Source: Bacilli bacterium | GTDB taxonomy: Bacteria; Bacillota_I; Bacilli_A; RFN20; CAG-826 | Reading direction: 5' to 3' | Assembly (NCBI GenBank): GCA_022653695.1 | Contig: JALCSW010000002.1 | Span: 214,605-278,604 of the forward strand | Length of the DNA stretch: 64,000 nucleotides | Part shown: piece by piece, positions 49,593 to 58,107 of the stretch | How positions within the stretch are numbered: position 1 is the stretch's first letter | Layout: each line of letters opens with the position of its first letter | Program-made: the position numbers and the translations under genes | The notes under the pieces: generated by a model | What the model was told of the DNA's origin: nothing | The model's input: only the letters and a program-made list of their open reading frames with translations | Databases searched by the model: none

Positions 49593-52535
49593 TCACCACG
49601 CCAAAACGTTATCGATCAGCATCGTTCCCGTCACGACATCGGAGGATGGGGCGTAATCGGTGTAGACGAAAATCGAGAAGCCGTATACGTCTTTGACGGA
49701 GGAAAGGGAACCGCTCACGGTCATCCAGTCCGATCCGGCGGCGACCGCGGAACCGGCCGACGTGCTGAGGCGAGTCGCGCTCGAGCCGCTCACCGTGCAA
49801 ACGTAAAGCTGCGCGGTGATCTTGAGCGAACTGGTGTTCTTGACGCGGAATGAGAAGTTGGAAAATGAGCCAAGCGAAGCCTCTTGCGACCAGCGGTAAC
49901 GGTATTTGCCGATTTTGGCCGCCGTGGTGTCGACCGCGAAAGCGGCCGAGGCGAAGCCCGCGTCCTGGCCAGTCGTCTCAAGGCCAACGAAATCGGAGTT
50001 GCCGCCTGGGGCATAGGTCGTGAAGGTGCCGCTGTTATTAAGATCGCGGTCGACGTAAACAAGGTCTTGCAAAGAAGAGGCCGTCATATTGTCGTAGCTG
50101 ATGAGCCTCGTTTTGTTAGGAAGCCGGGCCTGAAGGAAGAGGTTGGCGCAATAGGCGCCGTAATTGCCCGTCGCGCTGACGTAGCTGATGCAAGTGCGAT
50201 CGACTGAGAGAAGGCCGGTGTAAACGAGGTCGGCGCCGCAGTCGATGACGATTTCCTTCGTCTCGGCGTCGACCGTGTAGGTGCCCGCCAGATTGATCGC
50301 CGAAGCGCCTTTAGGGGTGGCGACGACGGAAATGGAGGAATGGTTGCCAAGCGTGCCGACGACCGAGCTCATGTAGGCGTTGGAACCGCCATAGACGGTC
50401 CCCGATTTGATGGGCGAACCGTCGACGAAATGGCTATAGGGGTTGACGCCGGTGTAAAGCTGAACGTCATCCACGTACATCCTGGATCCGGATTTGACGT
50501 AGCCGAAGTTGAGGCTGTAGCCATAGTAGTGTTTGCTGGCGCTCAAAGCGACGGTGTACTGAGCGTAATCGCTCGAGGCCGGGATCGTGATGGTGGCCAA
50601 AGCGTCGCCGATGTTGCCGATATTGACGCTGGCATATTGGAAGAGACGGACGTAGCAGGTCACGTCGCTTGCGCTGGCGTTTTTCGCGAAGAACGAGAAC
50701 GTGTCGCCCCTAGGAAGCGCCGTAGCCGTGCCGTCGCTCACGCCGTAGGTGGAGTAACGCATGCTGTTGCCGGTCTTGAAGTCCGCGGCTTGTTTGCCGC
50801 TGTGGACTTCGCTCGCGTCGGTCGCGAGGTTCAGGTAATTGTCGGATCCCATAAGGGACCACTTGCTGCCCGAGAGCTCATCGCTGTCGGAGGCGTCGCC
50901 GCTATAGTATTCGCTATAATAGGCGGCGCGCAGACCGGTCCGGTTTCCGGGATTCTTGTTATTCTTGTCGTAACCGACGCCGGTTTCGGCGTAATCCTCG
51001 AAGTCGTCGATGGTATAGACGTAGTTGAAACTGACGTTGGTCAGATAGGGGGCGTAGGTTCCGCTCGCCGACTTAAAGGCGATCGCGCGCCCTTTTTCGG
51101 TCACGGTGCCGACGTATGTGAGCGAAGCGCCGCCGTCGGCGGTCTTGAACGTGACGGCGTCGCCCTCGTCCGTTTCGGCGAGGGTGGCATTGAGGTTGCT
51201 CTCAAGGTTGAGGGAAGACAGCGTGATGGCCGTCCCGTCCGATTCGAGTTTGAAATCGATGCCGGAGGTTGCGTTGACGCCGGTATAGGAGCCAGCCACG
51301 GTCCAATCGTCGCTTTGCGAGAAAGAGCCATCGCCCTTCGCGACGAGCGTCATGTCGCTGAGGTAATCGTGGGTGTACTGATAACTGCTGTCGCCAACGG
51401 TCTTGTAGACGAGGTCGATCTCATTGAAGGCGTAGAGGGCATCGCTAGCCGAGCCGAAGCCTTTGGCCGTCGCGAATTGGGCGAGGGTGTACGAAGTGCC
51501 GCCGACGATCCATCCCGCATCGGAGAAAGGAACGTAGATGAGGTTCCAGTTCGAGGAGATGACGCCGAGATTGAGGGAGACGTAGCCCTCCGATCCGGTC
51601 AGTTGGATGAGCATGGCGGTCTTGTCGTCGCCTTTGACTTTGAGCGAAAGGCCCGCATAGGAATCAAGGGTCGAAACGGATGAGGCGAACTTATAAGGGA
51701 AGGATTGCTGGATCTTGAAATCGATCACGGGATCCGCCTCTTCGACGTCGGCGGGGTTGACGGAAAGGGCCGCGTGGGCCCCCGCGTCCTCCCACGCGTT
51801 CGTGCTCGGGGAATAAAAATAGGAAATGAGGCCGTCGTCGACCTCGGTCTTGTTGCTAAGAACGACCCTGTTTTCGGTGGCCGCTTCGACGATCCAACGG
51901 TATTCGGTCGCCGCGGTGCCGACGTAATTAAGGTTATCGTCGGAGTCGTAGCCCGGGTTGACGGAGACGCCCAACTTGCCGGAAGAGGCGGCCGCGTAGG
52001 CGCCGCCGACCGCGGCGGACCAGGTCTCGCTATCGAGATCGCCGGTCGCCGAGAAGGCGCTCGTGACGTTGCCGACGGCCGTCCAAGTGGCCGTCATTCC
52101 GGAAACGCTGATGGCGCTAAGGCTGATTTCTTTGGTTTCATAGTCCCAAGTCGCCGCTTCCGAATCAGAGTAATTCGTTCCATCGCCGACGGATTTCACG
52201 GAAACGGCGTATTTGCCGACCGCGGCGGAAAAGTCGTAAGAGGCGGCGGCGGCGTATTCGCCGTCGTTGACTTTGACCTCGTAACCGGAGGCTCCGGTCA
52301 CATCGGCCCAAACGAGGCCGGTCTTTTCGGCGTTGAGGGTCAAACTCGGGGCCGCCAAAACGACGGGAACGACCGAGGATGAGCTCCCCGCTATGGATGA
52401 AGAGGTGCTTGCGACATGGCTTTCGGAGGAAGAGCCCGCCGCGGATGTGGCCCCAGAACCGCTTGATGTCCCGCCGCAGCTCGTCAAAGCGAGGAGGGCG
52501 CCAGCGGTAACGAGAAGGTAATTTCGTTTCTTCAT
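49593..52535 (-). CDS. Very large Ser-rich carbohydrate-binding lipoprotein
   Basis: The 980-residue lipoprotein (LALTSC) has a long Ser/Gly linker (residues 20-60), a fibronectin-like domain at about 62-130 (GLVWADVTGASGYEVKVNDG), and repeated beta-sandwich domains with features of CBM11/CIA30-like carbohydrate binding (NLIYVPFSD, MYVDDVQLYTG, MLIDNVLAW). No catalytic residues are obvious. It probably helps capture the same polysaccharide as the downstream operon, since both have the same compound operator. A GAAAGGA precedes the ATG; the leader is about 90 bases. Confidence 0.82.
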   Translation of the reverse strand: MKKRNYLLVTAGALLALTSCGGTSSGSGATSAAGSSSESHVASTSSSIAGSSSSVVPVVLAAPSLTLNAEKTGLVWADVTGASGYEVKVNDGEYAAAASYDFSAAVGKYAVSVKSVGDGTNYSDSEAATWDYETKEISLSAISVSGMTATWTAVGNVTSAFSATGDLDSETWSAAVGGAYAAASSGKLGVSVNPGYDSDDNLNYVGTAATEYRWIVEAATENRVVLSNKTEVDDGLISYFYSPSTNAWEDAGAHAALSVNPADVEEADPVIDFKIQQSFPYKFASSVSTLDSYAGLSLKVKGDDKTAMLIQLTGSEGYVSLNLGVISSNWNLIYVPFSDAGWIVGGTSYTLAQFATAKGFGSASDALYAFNEIDLVYKTVGDSSYQYTHDYLSDMTLVAKGDGSFSQSDDWTVAGSYTGVNATSGIDFKLESDGTAITLSSLNLESNLNATLAETDEGDAVTFKTADGGASLTYVGTVTEKGRAIAFKSASGTYAPYLTNVSFNYVYTIDDFEDYAETGVGYDKNNKNPGNRTGLRAAYYSEYYSGDASDSDELSGSKWSLMGSDNYLNLATDASEVHSGKQAADFKTGNSMRYSTYGVSDGTATALPRGDTFSFFAKNASASDVTCYVRLFQYASVNIGNIGDALATITIPASSDYAQYTVALSASKHYYGYSLNFGYVKSGSRMYVDDVQLYTGVNPYSHFVDGSPIKSGTVYGGSNAYMSSVVGTLGNHSSISVVATPKGASAINLAGTYTVDAETKEIVIDCGADLVYTGLLSVDRTCISYVSATGNYGAYCANLFLQARLPNKTRLISYDNMTASSLQDLVYVDRDLNNSGTFTTYAPGGNSDFVGLETTGQDAGFASAAFAVDTTAAKIGKYRYRWSQEASLGSFSNFSFRVKNTSSLKITAQLYVCTVSGSSATRLSTSAGSAVAAGSDWMTVSGSLSSVKDVYGFSIFVYTDYAPSSDVVTGTMLIDNVLAW

Positions 52536-52631
52536 GGCTTCCTTTCAGCGCGATTTCCGCGCGCATGACGAACAATAAATGAGGTTAAGGGCATTGAAAG
52601 GTGTCCAAACGCGTATTGCTCGCACGGCTTC

Positions 52632-52659
52632 ATTATCGACCGCGTAAGCGCTTCCACAA
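52632..52659 (-). promoter_or_regulatory. Promoter of the 980-residue lipoprotein gene with cre-like site
   Basis: Minus-strand TTGTGG, 16 bases, GATAAT. GGAAGCGCTTAC (52644-52655) overlaps the -35 and spacer and resembles the CcpA cre core (AAGCGCTT) with two mismatches to the full consensus, suggesting catabolite control. Confidence 0.6.
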
Positions 52660-52669
52660 CAAACTTCAG

Positions 52670-52712
52670 GTAAACTTTGCCACATTTTCGTAAACTTTTT
52701 CAAGTTGTTTAC
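52670..52712 (-). promoter_or_regulatory. Compound operator B upstream of the 980-residue lipoprotein gene
   Basis: GTAAAC (52670), 14 bases, GTAAAC (52690), 11 bases, GTTTAC (52707-52712), the same design as operator A. It stands just upstream of the promoter, so it could act as a repressor loop site or an activation site. Confidence 0.75.
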
Positions 52713-53145
52713 TAAAACTGTCGCGGGAGAGCAGACGAAAGAAAACGAATAGGCGCCTTCAACAAAGCGTTTTCGGCGAATTGTAATTTCGCATGTTTAA
52801 TAAACCGATCGGTAAACGCTAGGCGCGTCGCGGTTCGTTTTACCCAAACATTCGTGGACGAAAGGCCATTCGGTTGTAAACAAAGCGGAGACGTCTGGGC
52901 GCTCTTTGAAAAAGGCGGAAGAACCGTTTCAAGGCCTCATCGGCTTTTTTCAAAGCCGATTAGGATGACGAACGCAACGAAAAACGTCTACCCGCCATGA
53001 AAGGTCACAAAAAAGCTTCCTCGCTTACGATAAGAGGAGGAAACGCGCGGCAGACGGCCTCGAAGGAGAACAAAAATCCGCCATAGCGCCTTTCCATGAC
53101 GCCACGCCGAATCAATCAAGATGGCCCGTTTCCTTTTATTCTTTT
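52713..53145. other. Long intergenic region with extra half-sites and hairpins
   Basis: No gene is seen. It holds GTTTAATAAAC (52794-52804), ACCGATCGGT, further GTAAAC half-sites near 52811 and 52876, and a perfect 9-bp hairpin ATCGGCTTT-TTTC-AAAGCCGAT at 52939-52960 without a T-tract. At 53010-53043 the minus strand has TTCCTC-(14)-GAGGAA followed by GCTTTTTT, a terminator-like element with no gene upstream. Confidence 0.5.
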
Positions 53146-53174
53146 TTGCCTATCGCTTACGCTAAGCGTAAAAT
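53146..53174 (+). promoter_or_regulatory. ackA promoter with palindromic operator in the spacer
   Basis: TTGCCT (53146), 17 bases, TAAAAT (53169). The perfect palindrome TTACGCT-A-AGCGTAA at 53157-53171 fills the spacer and touches the -10, a classic repressor position. Confidence 0.65.
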
Positions 53175-53202
53175 CGTACACGGAAAAAAGAGGTAATCGT
53201 CT

Positions 53203-54405
53203 ATGTATAAGTGCATGGCTGTCAACGCCGGTTCGAGTTCGCTCAAGTACAAGCTTTTCGAAATGCCGGAAGAACAGGTCATCTGCTCAGGCATCGTCGA
53301 CCGCATCGGCCACGACGACGGGATTTTCAAAATCAAGTTCAACGGGAAGTCCCACGAAAGCGTCTTGCCCATCACGGATCACGCCCAAGGCGTCCAACTT
53401 GTTCTCGACGCCATCAAGGAATATGGCATCGTCAAGGACCTTAACGAGATCTCCTGCGTTGGCCACCGCATCGTCCAAGGCGGGAAATATTTCAGCAAAT
53501 CGGCCCTTTTCGACAAGGATACCGAAGCCAAGATCACGAAGCTCATCCCGCTTGACCCTCTTCATGCCCCCGCCCACCTCGTGGGATTCCACGCGTTCAA
53601 AAAAGCCTTGCCTAACGCTATCTCCATCGCCGTCTTCGACACCGCGTTCCACCAAACGATGAAGCCGGAGGATTACCTTTATCCGATCCCTTACGAGATG
53701 AGCGAGGAATACGATTGCCGGCGATACGGCGCCCACGGCACGAGCCACAACTACCTCGCCGCCAAAGCCATCAAGGATTACCTCGGCGGCAAGCCCAACA
53801 CGAAAATCATCTCCTGCCACATCGGCAGCGGCGCGTCTTTATGCGCCGTGTACGACGGCAAATGCGTCGCCACATCCATGGGTTTGACTCCCCTTGGCGG
53901 CGTCATGATGGGCACCCGCTCGGGCGACCTTGACCCTTCCGTCGTGGACTACCTTTGCGACCGCTCGGGCAAAAACGTCGACGAGATATACGAAATCCTC
54001 AACAAGAAGAGCGGGCTCCTCGGGGTTTCGGGCGTCAGCAACGACACCCGCGACATCGAAGCCGCCATCAAAAAGGGCGACAAGCGCGCCATCATGGCCG
54101 GCGACCTCTTCGTCCGCCGCATCGCTGATTTCGTGGGCCAGTATTATGTGCGGCTCGGCGGGGCGGACATGATCGTCTTCTCGGCCGGCATCGGCGAGAA
54201 CAGCTCTTTCTTCCGCGCCCGGATCCTCGCGGCCATCGCCCCGGCTCTAGGCATTACCTACGATCTGGCGAAAAACGAAGAACTTAACCACAAAGAGGGG
54301 ATCATCAGCAAACCGGACAGCAAGATCCTCGTCGCCATCATCCCGACGGACGAGGAAGTGATGATCGCCCGCGATTGCTACAAAGCCCTCAAAGGAACCC
54401 TATAG
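53203..54405 (+). CDS. ackA: Acetate kinase
   Basis: AckA converts acetyl phosphate and ADP to acetate and ATP, the main energy step of fermenters. The 400-residue protein has VNAGSSSLKYKLFE, GHRIVQGGKYF, FDTAFHQTM, RRYGAHGTSHNYLA, CHIGSGASLCAVYDGK and FSAGIGENS. An AGAGG ribosome-binding site lies before the ATG. No pta is adjacent. A strong terminator follows. Confidence 0.97.
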   Translation: MYKCMAVNAGSSSLKYKLFEMPEEQVICSGIVDRIGHDDGIFKIKFNGKSHESVLPITDHAQGVQLVLDAIKEYGIVKDLNEISCVGHRIVQGGKYFSKSALFDKDTEAKITKLIPLDPLHAPAHLVGFHAFKKALPNAISIAVFDTAFHQTMKPEDYLYPIPYEMSEEYDCRRYGAHGTSHNYLAAKAIKDYLGGKPNTKIISCHIGSGASLCAVYDGKCVATSMGLTPLGGVMMGTRSGDLDPSVVDYLCDRSGKNVDEIYEILNKKSGLLGVSGVSNDTRDIEAAIKKGDKRAIMAGDLFVRRIADFVGQYYVRLGGADMIVFSAGIGENSSFFRARILAAIAPALGITYDLAKNEELNHKEGIISKPDSKILVAIIPTDEEVMIARDCYKALKGTL

Positions 54406-54424
54406 ACGAAGCGAACCGAATAAA

Positions 54425-54448
54425 GGCACCGCCTTGGTGCCTTTTTTT
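54425..54448 (+). terminator. ackA terminator
   Basis: GGCACC-GCCTT-GGTGCC followed by TTTTTTT. Confidence 0.95.
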
Positions 54449-54507
54449 ATCGACTGCCCTTTTTTGAGGACCGCTTGACCAACGGACGATTAGCCTATTC
54501 AAACGGG

Positions 54508-54625
54508 GATTCCCTTGAAAAAGGTGCAAACTTGCCGAATGATTCCCTTGAAAAAGGTGCAAACCTATCAATCAATTCCCTTTAAAAAGGTGCAAACTTG
54601 CCGAATGATTCCCTTGAAAAAGGTG
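54508..54625. repeat. Four 19-24-bp direct repeats with 33-bp period upstream of DUF4143 gene 2
   Basis: GATTCCCTTGAAAAAGGTGC... begins at 54508, 54541, 54574 and 54607, exactly 33 bp apart. Copies 1 and 2 are identical over 24 bases, copy 3 has two changes, copy 4 is cut after GGTG where TATTATAAC, a possible -10, begins. The core CCTT-GAAA-AAGG is an inverted repeat. The 9-base spacers partly repeat too. This is an operator-like iteron array, not a CRISPR. Confidence 0.93.
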
Positions 54626-54656
54626 TATTATAACAAAAGAAAGAAGGTTTTATCGA

Positions 54657-55991
54657 ATGTTTGAAAGAAAGATAACATCGATCTTCGAAAATTGGTATCA
54701 TTCAAATCGGAAAAAAGCCCTCTTGATCAAGGGGCTCCGCCAAGTTGGTAAAACTTACATCGTCAGAGACTTTTGTCAAAAACATTACCAAAATTTCATC
54801 GAGATCAACTTCAAAAACGACCGAACATTAAAGGAAGCTTTCGACGGGGACCTGTCCGTCGATCGCTTGATTATGAGGATCTCCGCTTTGAAACCAAACG
54901 CCAGGTTCGTCCCTCATAAAACCATCATTTTCTTTGACGAAATCCAGGAATGCGCCAGAGCGAGGGCTTCCATTAAACCTTTCGTCGACGACGGACGCTA
55001 CGACATAATCGCCTCCGGATCATTGCTTGGGTTACGCAACTACAATAAAAAACTCAACCAAGACGTCCCCGTTGGTTATGAGCGAATCGTTCCGATGCAC
55101 GCCCTCGACTTCGAGGAATTCCTTTGGGCGCGAGGGATTTCCAAAAACATCATTGCCTATCTGCGCAAGTGTTTCGCTGAGGAGAAACCGGTCGATGTCC
55201 CAATACACAAGGCGATGCTCTCCTACTTCAAGGAATATCTCGTCGTAGGAGGAATGCCTTCGATCGTTGACACGTTTTTGGAAAACCATGACCTCAACGC
55301 AACCATAAACGGGCAAAGGGATCTCATTGAGGAATACAAAGATGATTTCGGAAAGCATCTCGACGAAAAGGAAAACGAAGATATCGATCGAACTCTTTTG
55401 GCCAGAATCGAAGCGGTTTTCTCATCTCTGCCAAGCCAACTAGCCAAGGAGAACCAAAAATTCACATATTCAGGAATCGCGACCAAAGCCAAAGGACGCG
55501 ATTACGACAATGCCATTCAGTGGCTGGTGGATTATGGCTTGGCGATGAAATGCTTCAACCTACGAAAACCCGAGTTGCCGCTCGAAGGCAACAAAATCAA
55601 TGAATCGTTCAAACTTTTCCTATCCGATAGCGGCCTGCTTGTTTCCCTCTTGGAGGATGGCACCGCCGCAAATATCCTGCAAGGCGATCTTTACGTCTAC
55701 AAAGGAGCGATTTTCGAAAACGCGGTAGCCGATGCCATCGCCACGAAAAACGAACCTCTCTATTACTTCCGAAAAGATTCCGGGCTTGAAATCGATTTTG
55801 TCAAGCAAATCGATGGAAAAGCCACTCTCATTGAGGTAAAATCCGTCTCCGGAAGAACCAAAGCGGCCGATGAAGTCCTATCCCATCCGGATAAATACCA
55901 CGTCGATTCCTGCATAAAACTAGGGGAATACAACATCGGACACGGCGGGACCAAACTCACAATCCCATATTACATGGCCTTCCTTTTGTGA
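54657..55991 (+). CDS. AAA ATPase with DUF4143 domain (second copy)
   Basis: The 444-residue paralogue starts MFERKITSIFENW and has Walker A KGLRQVGKTY, Walker B TIIFFDEIQE, sensor IIASGSLLGL, the FEEFLWARG segment and the DUF4143 region. The C-terminal GLEIDFVKQIDGKATLIEVKS again resembles a PD-(D/E)XK nuclease core. It is only moderately similar to the 25 kb copy. AT-rich codon use differs from its neighbours ackA and nrnA. AGAAGG lies before the ATG, and four 33-bp-period repeats precede it. Function unknown; a defence or selfish-module role is possible. Confidence 0.9.
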   Translation: MFERKITSIFENWYHSNRKKALLIKGLRQVGKTYIVRDFCQKHYQNFIEINFKNDRTLKEAFDGDLSVDRLIMRISALKPNARFVPHKTIIFFDEIQECARARASIKPFVDDGRYDIIASGSLLGLRNYNKKLNQDVPVGYERIVPMHALDFEEFLWARGISKNIIAYLRKCFAEEKPVDVPIHKAMLSYFKEYLVVGGMPSIVDTFLENHDLNATINGQRDLIEEYKDDFGKHLDEKENEDIDRTLLARIEAVFSSLPSQLAKENQKFTYSGIATKAKGRDYDNAIQWLVDYGLAMKCFNLRKPELPLEGNKINESFKLFLSDSGLLVSLLEDGTAANILQGDLYVYKGAIFENAVADAIATKNEPLYYFRKDSGLEIDFVKQIDGKATLIEVKSVSGRTKAADEVLSHPDKYHVDSCIKLGEYNIGHGGTKLTIPYYMAFLL

Positions 55992-56126
55992 TTGAAAAAA
56001 CCGCTGCTGATGTTTTGCCGCAAGGCGAACCTTCGAACTTTACCTCGTCTTAGCCATCGCTGAAACGCTTTATTGGAATCCAAAAACGGAATAAACGCTC
56101 TCGGATGCGTGAAAAAGACGATTAAC

Positions 56127-56135
56127 TGGTATGAT
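56127..56135 (+). promoter_or_regulatory. Extended -10 promoter of nrnA
   Basis: TGGTATGAT fits the extended -10 pattern TGnTATAAT with one mismatch, about 76 bases upstream of the nrnA ATG. Confidence 0.5.
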
Positions 56136-56210
56136 AGAAGATGTATCGCGTTTGCGGGCGCGTCCATAAAGGGGCATAATGCCTCTCCGTTCATAAAAGG
56201 AAGAAAGAAC

Positions 56211-57206
56211 ATGAAATTAGACCAATCCGTCAAAGACTACGGCGAGAAGTTCAAGAAAGAGTACTCGCTCCTAAGGCGCGCCATAAGACGCTACGACCGC
56301 ATCGTCGTCTACCGCCACAGCAAACCCGATTACGACGCGATGGGAACCCAGATGGGCCTCGTCACGTTCCTGAAGGACAACTTCCCGGACAAGGAAATCC
56401 ACTTTGTGGGCGACAACCACGTCACGTTCACGCCGCGCCTTTTCCCGGTCACGGAGAAATTGCCCGACTCTTTCTTCGCCGATCCCTTCATGGCGATCGT
56501 CGTCGACGTCGGCGACACCGACCGGATCGCCGATCCCCGCTTCCAAAAAGCCAAGTACGTCGCGAAAATGGACCACCACCCCTGCAAAGAGCAGATCGCC
56601 CGGCACCCGATCGTGGACTTAGGGGCCGCCGCGGCGAGCGAAATCGTCGTGGACTTCTGCCTTAACTGGAAAGGCACCTCCCTTTCGAAGGAGGCGGCCC
56701 GCTACTTCTACATCGGCCTAGTCGGCGACAGCGGGCGCTTCATGTACAGTTCGACCACCGCCCACACCTTCGCGATCGCCCAAGGCCTCATCGCGACGGG
56801 CATCTCCATCAGCGATATCTACCTTGAGATGTACGAGAAGAAAATCGATGACCTGAAAGTCACGGCTTACGTCCTCAACCACTTCGCGGTCTCCCCGCAC
56901 GGGGTCGCCTATTACTGTCTCCCGGCTAAGGTCCAGGAGGAACTCAAAATCACGAGCGAGCAGGGCAAGACCAACGTCAACCTCTTCTCCAACATCGCCG
57001 GCATCAACGCCTGGTGCTCGATCACGGAGGACCCCAACCCCAAGGACTGGTGCTGGCGGGTCTCCATCAGGAGCAAGAAAGCCGACATCTCGCCGATCGC
57101 CTTCAAGTGGGGCGGAGGCGGACACGCGCAGGCTTCCGGAGCCCGGATCAAGGACCTCACCGAACTCGACGCGTTCATCAAGGACCTCGACGACATGTTC
57201 GCCTGA
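56211..57206 (+). CDS. NrnA-like DHH phosphoesterase
   Basis: DHH/DHHA1 enzymes of the NrnA type degrade nanoRNA and dephosphorylate pAp, and relatives cleave cyclic dinucleotides. The 331-residue protein has RHSKPDYDAMGTQ, VVDVGDTDRI, KMDHHPCKE (the DHH motif), GLVGDSGRF and the DHHA1 motif WGGGGHAQASG. The start MKLDQSVKDYGEKF at 56211 has AAAGGAAGAAAG upstream; the ORF track start at 56073 is too early. Confidence 0.93.
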   Translation: MKLDQSVKDYGEKFKKEYSLLRRAIRRYDRIVVYRHSKPDYDAMGTQMGLVTFLKDNFPDKEIHFVGDNHVTFTPRLFPVTEKLPDSFFADPFMAIVVDVGDTDRIADPRFQKAKYVAKMDHHPCKEQIARHPIVDLGAAAASEIVVDFCLNWKGTSLSKEAARYFYIGLVGDSGRFMYSSTTAHTFAIAQGLIATGISISDIYLEMYEKKIDDLKVTAYVLNHFAVSPHGVAYYCLPAKVQEELKITSEQGKTNVNLFSNIAGINAWCSITEDPNPKDWCWRVSIRSKKADISPIAFKWGGGGHAQASGARIKDLTELDAFIKDLDDMFA

Positions 57207-57232
57207 TGACAGGATATTATAAAAGAACGTCG

Positions 57233-57268
57233 AAAAGCGGGGAGACGAAAAAATCTCCTCGCTTTTTC
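57233..57268. terminator. Bidirectional terminator between nrnA and the HEPN gene
   Basis: AAAAGCGGGGAGA-CGAAAAAA-TCTCCTCGCTTTTT makes a 12-13-bp stem with one G-T pair and a T-tract on either strand. It serves the two convergent genes. Confidence 0.88.
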
Positions 57269-57290
57269 GTATGCTTCTTGCGGCCAACTA

Positions 57291-57632
57291 CTATGAGCCG
57301 ATGTATTTTTCCAATTCGGAAGCGATGTCCAATAGGTCTTTCTCGATAAACGTTTTATAACTGCCAAAACTCACATTTTCATAATCATGGGTCGCTTTGT
57401 TTCGAATCGAGATCAATGTCTCAAAATCGATTCTTTTATGTTCAGACAAAAACTCCGAACTCAGACGCTTGACGTTTTCCCGAATTTGCAACAGCCGAAA
57501 ATTGATGGCGTCGAGCGGTTCTTCGTTTTTGCCAATATTCGAAAAATCGACTCTTTTGGCGTATTTTTCAATTTTATGGATATCCTCCACGATCCGTTTG
57601 GCGAAATACCGGTCGCCTTTGGCGTTATCCAT
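57291..57632 (-). CDS. HEPN toxin, HepT type (module 1)
   Basis: The 113-residue helical protein has the HEPN RNase motif RNKATHDY (R-x4-H-x-Y) near its end. In HepT-MntA systems the Tyr of this motif is AMPylated by the partner nucleotidyltransferase, which blocks the RNase. The ATG at 57632 overlaps the stop of the HTH-MNT gene by 8 bases (ATGGATAA); the ORF track start at 57662 lies inside that gene. Confidence 0.88.
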   Translation of the reverse strand: MDNAKGDRYFAKRIVEDIHKIEKYAKRVDFSNIGKNEEPLDAINFRLLQIRENVKRLSSEFLSEHKRIDFETLISIRNKATHDYENVSFGSYKTFIEKDLLDIASELEKYIGS

Positions 57633-58098
57633 ATATTTTGATCCCGTCCTTGAGGACTTCAAAAAGCATGTCTTTGTTTTTCATGACATCATCCAGTTTG
57701 ATGAGGTCGACATCCTTGTTGTAAAGCCCCTTCTCCAATTTCGCCTTCAAAGAGAAGAAATCAATTCCGTCGACGGCCCCGCTTACCAAAATATCAATGT
57801 CCGATTCCTCGGTGGCCCCACCCTTGGAATACGATCCGAAAAGATAAGCGAAATCGACCTTGAAACCAGCCAAAACAGAGGGCGCTTTCTCTCTTATCAC
57901 GCTAAGGGGAAGCACGCCTTTGCTTTTGGTGTATGGCTGATATTCTTTTAGGGCTTTCAGGATGCTCCTTCCGACGAAAGACTCAGGACTGCATTGCCCG
58001 TATTCGTAATTCTGGAAAGTCCGAAAGGGAACCCCCACCAACGAAGCCGCCTCTTTTTGGGTCAAACCTTTGGATTTTCTTTCTTCTTTTATCCCCAT
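57625..58098 (-). CDS. HTH-MNT antitoxin (module 1)
   Basis: The 157-residue protein joins an N-terminal XRE-like HTH (KGLTQKEAASLVGVPFRTFQNYEYG) to a minimal nucleotidyltransferase domain with FGSYSKGGATEESDIDIL (GS-x10-DxD). It should both repress the operon and AMPylate its HEPN partner. Typical MntA proteins lack an HTH. Operator-like repeats lie upstream. Confidence 0.9.
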   Translation of the reverse strand: MGIKEERKSKGLTQKEAASLVGVPFRTFQNYEYGQCSPESFVGRSILKALKEYQPYTKSKGVLPLSVIREKAPSVLAGFKVDFAYLFGSYSKGGATEESDIDILVSGAVDGIDFFSLKAKLEKGLYNKDVDLIKLDDVMKNKDMLFEVLKDGIKIYG

Positions 58099-58107
58099 AT
58101 CATCAGT

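Noticed and set aside
50340-51683. 447-codon plus-strand ORF opposite the 980-residue lipoprotein
   Set aside because: Valine/aspartate/glycine-rich composition is typical of an antisense shadow, and there is no start signal.
54508-54625. CRISPR array
   Set aside because: The period is only 33 bp, the 9-base spacers are partly repeated rather than unique, there are no cas genes, and the array abuts a gene start.
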